From Shimia sp. R9_2 (GTDB taxonomy: Bacteria; Pseudomonadota; Alphaproteobacteria; Rhodobacterales; Rhodobacteraceae): DNA of 64,000 bases. Below, piece by piece: positions 59,436-64,000 of the stretch. Below the pieces are notes generated by a model. It was not told the origin of the DNA. It did no database searches and saw only the letters and a program-made list of their open reading frames with translations. The position numbers were made by a program, and so were the translations under genes. The first letter of the stretch is position 1, and every line of letters starts with the position of its first letter. The stretch spans positions 1-64,000 of the forward strand of contig NZ_JAGHRO010000002.1 in assembly GCF_017743735.1 (NCBI RefSeq). The letters run 5' to 3'.

Positions 59436-60854
59436 ATGACGACGATCACCCTCACCACAGAGGATTTCCAGTTTCTAGCGGCATTTGTGAGCAGCATGAT
59501 TGCCGCAGTCGTGATCTTTTTGGCCCTGCCCCGAACAGACAGCGGGAAAGAAACGACGTTTGCGCGGTTGCAAGAGGCGCTTGGCGCAAAGCGCTGGCCT
59601 GCAAAATGGTTTCTCGCGGTGGCGGTTTTCTGGGCGGTATTGGCGCTTTGCCTGTTTGGCGGGCTGATCGCCACTATTGGCATGATTGTGCATCAACTGT
59701 TTTTTGCAGAGGATTTCACGGCCAACCGCTTTCCGCTGATCCAACTGGCGGCGTTGACGGCGACATTGGGCGCAGTTGTGGCGCTGCCTTTTACGGTGCT
59801 GCGCCTGAAGCTGACGCAAGAGCAGACAGAGACCGCGAAGGCTGCGCTGTTTAATGACAAGATCACTGAGGCTGCCGCGGATTTGCATGCGCAGCGGCAG
59901 GTGTCGAAAGAAACTGACAGCGGCTGGGAAACGGTCTGGGAGGATGACGTTGTGCGCCGGAATGCGGCAATTGACCGGTTGGAAGGGTTGGTACGCGAAG
60001 AGCCAGAAGAAGCCGCGCGGGTTTCCCGCCTCTTAAGTGTTTATGTGCGTGAATTGTCTAAAGTATATCCAGCCGTTCCAGAGCCAAATACAGATAACCC
60101 TAAAATCCTAGTAGATTGGGTTCGCCGATTGGAAGTTCAGCGCTCAGATATGCAGAATGCTGTGCAAGTCTTGGGTCGGCTTACCACAATTGATGGGGTA
60201 TCGGCAGAAGCCGTGGGAATCGATCTAAGCGGCTCGAATCTTCAGGCTATGGAGCTAACGAAACTCAACTTCAAAAACGCGCTCCTCAAAAACGCGGCAC
60301 TTCAAGGAGCTAATCTAAATTCGGCACAATTGCAGTTTACGGTTCTTAACGATTCAAGCTTCGTGGGCGCAAACTTAACCTTCGCTAATTTTGAATGGTC
60401 AATTATCTGGTTGTCTGACTTTCGCTATGTATCTGGTACAATGGCAACTTTTTCTGCTGCCAGCCTATGGGGCTCGAAGTTTCATGGAGCAACATTTCCT
60501 AAAGCCAACTTCAAAGATTGCGTTTTAACGGATACCGATATGGAAGGCACTAATCTGAATTCAGCCAATCTCTCAGGATCCGATCTTGACCGAAGTAAAT
60601 TTGACTCAACAACGAAACTCTCTGAAGTGGACTTCACAGCAGCGTCCATAAGAAATGTAGATTTTACAAGTGTTTCTGAAATAGAGGGGCACTTAGACAA
60701 AGTTTTTGGCGACTCTAGTACAAAACTCCCTAACAGCCTCGCTTTACCCTCAAGTTGGCCTTCGGCAGACAGCAGCTACAAAAACTTTCGAAGCGCGCAT
60801 TGTAACTGGGCCAGATCAAAAGGTTTCTCTGTTCCAGGGCCGCGTGCGATGTAA
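59436..60854 (+). CDS. Membrane pentapeptide-repeat protein
   Basis: This protein has 472 residues. Three membrane helices occupy the first 125 residues (about 9-28, 54-80 and 100-122). A charged, helical cytoplasmic stretch follows (about 125-215) with EDDVVRRNAAIDRLEGLVREE. A right-handed beta-helix of A(N/D)Lxx pentapeptides makes up much of 265-410. The 3' half, from about 60050, is clearly more AT-rich and uses different codons than the 5' half. Similar three-part proteins are common in Rhodobacteraceae without known function. It is a single gene with no clear partner. The tail ends in an unmatched NWARSKGFSVPGPRAM. Confidence 0.85.
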   Translation: MTTITLTTEDFQFLAAFVSSMIAAVVIFLALPRTDSGKETTFARLQEALGAKRWPAKWFLAVAVFWAVLALCLFGGLIATIGMIVHQLFFAEDFTANRFPLIQLAALTATLGAVVALPFTVLRLKLTQEQTETAKAALFNDKITEAAADLHAQRQVSKETDSGWETVWEDDVVRRNAAIDRLEGLVREEPEEAARVSRLLSVYVRELSKVYPAVPEPNTDNPKILVDWVRRLEVQRSDMQNAVQVLGRLTTIDGVSAEAVGIDLSGSNLQAMELTKLNFKNALLKNAALQGANLNSAQLQFTVLNDSSFVGANLTFANFEWSIIWLSDFRYVSGTMATFSAASLWGSKFHGATFPKANFKDCVLTDTDMEGTNLNSANLSGSDLDRSKFDSTTKLSEVDFTAASIRNVDFTSVSEIEGHLDKVFGDSSTKLPNSLALPSSWPSADSSYKNFRSAHCNWARSKGFSVPGPRAM

Positions 60855-60931
60855 CACAACTCTTCCCCTCCCGCCCGCGCTCCGGCATATAGGCGGCACT
60901 GTGAATCACCCTCATCTAAAGGACACATGAG

Positions 60932-62224
60932 ATGCATGACATTAAAGCGATCCGCGAGAACCCGGCCGCTTTTGACGCCGCCCTGACCCGCCGTGGGGAT
61001 GCGGCCATGTCCTCCTCCGTGCTGGCCCTTGATGAAGAGCGCCGCGCCAAGATTGCCGCCGCTGAGGCCGCCCAAGCCGCCCAGAAAGCCGCCGCCAAAG
61101 AGGTTGGTGCCGCCAAAGCCAAAGGCGATGAGGCCGAGTTTGAAAGGCTGCGCGCGCTTGTGGCTGAGAAAAAATCCGAAGTCGCGGCGATGCAGAACGA
61201 AGCCAAAGAGCTTGACGCCAAGCTGACCGACACGCTGGCGCGCATTGCCAACCTACCGGCGGATGACGTGCCTGAGGGTGCGGATGAAGACGACAACGTC
61301 GAGGTCAACCGCTGGGGCACCCCACGCGCGTTGAATTTTGAACCTGTCGAGCATTTTGACATCAAAGGCGTCACCGCCGCGATGGATTTTGAAACCGCCG
61401 CGAAAATCTCCGGCGCGCGCTTCGTGATGCTCAAAGGCGCAGTGGCCCGCATTCACCGCGCGCTGGCACAGTTCATGATCGACACCCATGTGGATGAAAA
61501 CGAGCTGACCGAGGTGAACTCGCCGGTTTTGGTGCGTGACGAGGCCATGTATGGCACGGATAAATTGCCGAAATTTGGCGAAGACAGCTATCAGACCACC
61601 AATGGCTGGTGGCTGGTGCCGACCTCTGAGGTGCCGCTGACCTATTCGGTCGCCAGTGACATTCTGGAAGAAAGCGCCCTGCCGATCCGCATGACCGCAC
61701 ACACCCTGTGTTTCCGCTCGGAAGCGGGCAGCGCGGGCAAAGACACCTCCGGCATGCTGCGCCAGCACCAGTTTGAAAAGGTGGAGATGGTCTCCATCAC
61801 CCATCCGGACAAAAGTGAAGACGAGCAAAAGCGCATGCTGCGCTGCGCCGAAGGTCTGCTGGAAAAACTCGGTGTGCCTTATCGCACCGTGGTGCTCTGC
61901 ACCGGCGACATGGGCTTTGGCGCGCGCCGCACCTATGACATCGAGGCGTGGATTCCGGGTCAGGACACCTATCGCGAGATCAGCTCTGTCTCCACCACCG
62001 GCGCCTTTCAGGCCCGCCGCATGAACGCCCGTTTCCGCCCCGCCGATGGCGGCAAGCCGGAATATGTGCACACACTCAACGGCTCGGGCCTCGCGGTGGG
62101 TCGCTGCCTGATCGCGGTTCTGGAAAACGGCCAGCAGGCCGACGGTTCTGTGGTGCTGCCAGAGGTGCTTGCACCTTATCTGGGGGGCAAAACCGTTCTG
62201 ACCGCAGAAGGCAAACTGGCCTAA
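60932..62224 (+). CDS. serS: Serine--tRNA ligase
   Basis: This 430-residue class II aminoacyl-tRNA synthetase charges tRNA-Ser. The N-terminal coiled coil (about 28-100, Ala/Lys/Glu-rich) binds the long variable arm. Motif 2 is [30 protein letters not shown], seen in part, and motif 3 is [19 protein letters not shown] tRNA-Ser gene is present in the window at 18895. It is a single gene closed by a terminator. Confidence 0.97.
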   Translation: MHDIKAIRENPAAFDAALTRRGDAAMSSSVLALDEERRAKIAAAEAAQAAQKAAAKEVGAAKAKGDEAEFERLRALVAEKKSEVAAMQNEAKELDAKLTDTLARIANLPADDVPEGADEDDNVEVNRWGTPRALNFEPVEHFDIKGVTAAMDFETAAKISGARFVMLKGAVARIHRALAQFMIDTHVDENELTEVNSPVLVRDEAMYGTDKLPKFGEDSYQTTNGWWLVPTSEVPLTYSVASDILEESALPIRMTAHTLCFRSEAGSAGKDTSGMLRQHQFEKVEMVSITHPDKSEDEQKRMLRCAEGLLEKLGVPYRTVVLCTGDMGFGARRTYDIEAWIPGQDTYREISSVSTTGAFQARRMNARFRPADGGKPEYVHTLNGSGLAVGRCLIAVLENGQQADGSVVLPEVLAPYLGGKTVLTAEGKLA

Positions 62225-62246
62225 CACCTGACCACTCAGACAAAAT

Positions 62247-62285
62247 TAAGCGCGGCCCCGATCCTCCTCGGTGGCCGCGCTTTTT
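62247..62285 (+). terminator. Rho-independent terminator after serS
   Basis: AAGCGCGGCC and GGCCGCGCTT form a 10-bp stem extended by CCGA/TCGG and followed by TTTT. It lies 23 bases after the serS stop. Confidence 0.88.
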
Positions 62286-62364
62286 CTTCTCATTCTTCAA
62301 ATATCCCGGGGTGAATTGCCCGTGAGGGCAAGAGGGGCTGGCCCCTCGCTCCCCTGTCTACGGC

Positions 62365-63348
62365 CTACTCCGCCGCCACCGCGCTTTGTGTCGCGCCTTT
62401 CTTCGGGAAGGGCACCAACCGCTCCGCCTCTTCATCCCAAAGCTTCAGCGAAAACGAGCGCAGCGCCTCCGGCCATTTGATCGTTGACAATCCATATTCA
62501 TCGCGGATCATCCGATGGCATTTGCGCAGGTTGTAATGCGGGATGCGCGCGTTGAAATGGTGGATGTCGTGATAAGCGATATTGGCGGAGGCCAGATCCA
62601 TCCACCAGCCCAGATCCAGCGCAGAAGAGCCTTGCAGCGCCGCCAGACGCGGGTCCAGATCCGGTCGGCGATCCCAATAGGTGTCCTCAAAATTATGCTG
62701 AAGGTAGACCATAAACACGCCCACCATGCCGCCAAACAGCGCGCTGAGGAACCAGATCAACAGCCCGTTCCATCCGGCCAGCGTGACAATCACCCCCATG
62801 TAGAGAAAGATCACCAGGTTGTGCAGCACCACTGACCGCCACATGCTTGAGGCGCTTTTGGGCCAGCGGTAGCGGATGAAATAGGTATATAGACTGCCCA
62901 GCGGGATCAGCACAAAAGGATTGCGGTAGAGCCGATAATAAAGCCGCTCCCAGAACCCGGCCACCTCCCACTCGCGCAGGGTCATCGTGTGGATTTCGCC
63001 GGTGTCGCGGTGGTCCAGATTGCCCAGATGGGAATGGTGCATATTGTGGTTGTGCCGCATCGCCGCATAGGGCGCGAAGGTCACCACAGACAGCGCCTCC
63101 CCGGCCCAGTCATTGTGTTTGCGGCTTTTGAACAGCGAGGCATGGCCCGTGTCATGCTGCAACACATACAGCCGCACCGCTGAGAGCCCGTTCACCACCA
63201 TCAGCGGCACCTGCAGATACCATGTGCCCTCATGGGCAATGGCGAGATACAGGGTGGCAAAATAGAAAACAAAGGTGCCAAAGAAGCTGACCGCGCCGAT
63301 ACGGTCATCCTGAATTGTATAGCCTTTCAAGCGCTCGCGAATGTCCAT
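62365..63348 (-). CDS. Fatty acid desaturase family protein
   Basis: This 327-residue membrane-bound di-iron desaturase or hydroxylase has the three His boxes: HDTGH (about 65-69), HNHNMHH (about 98-104), and HDIHH followed by HYNLRKCHRM near 258-276. Several hydrophobic segments surround them. The enzyme introduces a double bond into, or hydroxylates, a lipid chain at the inner membrane. The exact substrate is not set by sequence. It is convergent with serS. The 235-base stretch 63349-63583 upstream has no gene. Confidence 0.9.
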   Translation of the reverse strand: MDIRERLKGYTIQDDRIGAVSFFGTFVFYFATLYLAIAHEGTWYLQVPLMVVNGLSAVRLYVLQHDTGHASLFKSRKHNDWAGEALSVVTFAPYAAMRHNHNMHHSHLGNLDHRDTGEIHTMTLREWEVAGFWERLYYRLYRNPFVLIPLGSLYTYFIRYRWPKSASSMWRSVVLHNLVIFLYMGVIVTLAGWNGLLIWFLSALFGGMVGVFMVYLQHNFEDTYWDRRPDLDPRLAALQGSSALDLGWWMDLASANIAYHDIHHFNARIPHYNLRKCHRMIRDEYGLSTIKWPEALRSFSLKLWDEEAERLVPFPKKGATQSAVAAE

Positions 63349-63583
63349 CGCAAAACCCTCTGTTCAAATAAATTTCCGCCTTGGCCTGAAAAATGGCCTG
63401 GGTTTGTTTCAAATACGCGACCAATCAGAAATTGGCTCAACTTCGCCAACTATAACGCGAAATTGACCTTCGGCAACGTGCGGGGTCGCCAAAAGCTGCT
63501 GATGTGGCAAGGCCTTGCCTGTCATTTCAGCAAAAAGGGCCGCCCAATGGACGACCCTCAAATCAGTTCTGCGATCTGCACCC

Positions 63584-64000
63584 TCAGTGCGGGGCGCCAC
63601 GCCCTTTGATGTGTTTGCGCAGGCGCGAAGGCGTGGATTTTTTCTTGCCCTTATAGGGGTTCTTGTCGCCCTGTCCGCGCATGGTCAAGCGGATCGGCGT
63701 ACCGGGCATGTCAAAAGTCTCCCGCAAGCCATTGATAAGATATCGAGAATAGCTCTCGGGAATCTTGTCCGGGTGGGAACACATCACCACAAAGCCCGGC
63801 GGGCGGGTCTTGGCTTGGGTCATATAACGCAGCTTGATGCGCTTGCCCTGCGGCGCGGGTGGCGGGTGCTGTTGCAGCATTTCCACGAGCCAGCGATTGA
63901 GGGCAGCGGTGGGAATGCGGCGGTTCCACGTGTCATAGGCATCAAGAATGGCATCATGCAGACGCTCCAACCCACGGCCGGTTTTGGCCGATACCGTGAT
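63584..64000 (-). CDS. der: GTPase Der (EngA), C-terminal part, runs off the window
   Basis: This partial gene lies at the right edge: 138 residues are visible and the frame stays open through base 64000. The GTPase G5-like SAKTG of the second G domain is at the visible start ([14 protein letters not shown]), then the KH-like domain with [27 protein letters not shown] in part, and a basic C-terminal tail. Der is an essential double GTPase for 50S ribosome assembly. The frame beginning at 63970 uses an internal TTG and is not a start. Confidence 0.94.
   Translation of the reverse strand: MTVSAKTGRGLERLHDAILDAYDTWNRRIPTAALNRWLVEMLQQHPPPAPQGKRIKLRYMTQAKTRPPGFVVMCSHPDKIPESYSRYLINGLRETFDMPGTPIRLTMRGQGDKNPYKGKKKSTPSRLRKHIKGRGAPH

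Noticed and set aside
63349-63583. Short open frames in the region between desaturase and der
   Set aside because: No ribosome-binding site, no coding pattern, and they overlap the ends of the real genes.
1-64000. Prophage, insertion sequence or integrated element near the tRNA genes
   Set aside because: No integrase, transposase or duplicated tRNA 3' end was found beside tRNA-Ser or tRNA-Leu.

Overview
The window looks like a chromosomal segment of a marine Rhodobacteraceae (Roseobacter-group) alphaproteobacterium. The basis is the moderately GC-rich coding sequence and a gene set that recurs in that group: a bo3-type quinol oxidase operon with a SURF1 gene, an IalB-family protein, a class II DAHP synthase, yqaA-dsbB, ccmABCDG next to yajC-secD-secF, and a FliG gene away from other flagellar genes. 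Genus and species cannot be fixed from the sequence alone. No insertion sequence, prophage, CRISPR array, integrase or rRNA was seen. Two tRNA genes (Ser-GGA, Leu-CAA) are present.

Layout. 1-7751: 3' part of a giant secreted RTX/cadherin-like repeat protein, open at the left edge. 7881-12074: a secreted ClpP/crotonase-like small protein, a CHASE2-class III nucleotide cyclase and an MFS transporter. 12285-18635: cyoABCD, SURF1 and a uracil-type permease. 18895-22816: tRNA-Ser, DAHP synthase, a divergent GlxA-type AraC regulator and a PQQ-type sugar dehydrogenase. 22975-28281: a complete branched-chain-amino-acid-type ABC importer (binding protein, two ATPases, two permeases). 28355-31029: a HerA/DUF853 ATPase, a 530-base non-coding stretch with two strong terminators, and IalB. 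31123-36297: an envelope block with an L,D-transpeptidase, LpxD, an acyl carrier protein and a ketoacyl synthase on the minus strand, and a divergent Tat-exported DUF882 protein. 36381-41679: a small membrane protein, tRNA-Leu, yqaA-dsbB, an Lrp/AsnC regulator divergent from arginase and ornithine cyclodeaminase, and a DUF3445 protein. 41856-48110: a hydrolase-OsmC fusion, two small exported proteins, purB, a TPR protein, fliG and a DUF1223 protein. 48287-52051: aconitase and an EEP-family protein. 52194-59252: a long minus-strand run with ccmABCDG, Mth938-like, TauE/SafE, secF, secD and yajC. 59436-64000: a membrane pentapeptide-repeat protein, serS, a fatty acid desaturase and the C-terminal end of der.

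How the genes work together. cyoABCD plus SURF1 make a terminal quinol oxidase, while the ccm genes supply cytochrome c maturation for the other respiratory branch. Arginase and ornithine cyclodeaminase form an arginine-to-proline route, probably controlled by the adjacent AsnC protein. LpxD, ACP and KAS look like a dedicated acyl-chain supply and transfer unit for lipid A. The SecDF-YajC genes assist protein export.

Most of the window is ordinary housekeeping sequence. The parts most worth a second look are the internal repeat architecture of the giant RTX protein, the two unassigned terminator-ended transcripts at 29903-30432, the lpxD-acp-KAS unit, a short sequence shared by two distant intergenic regions (25046 and 55060), and the compositionally mosaic pentapeptide protein at 59436. 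No clearly new multi-gene system was identified.
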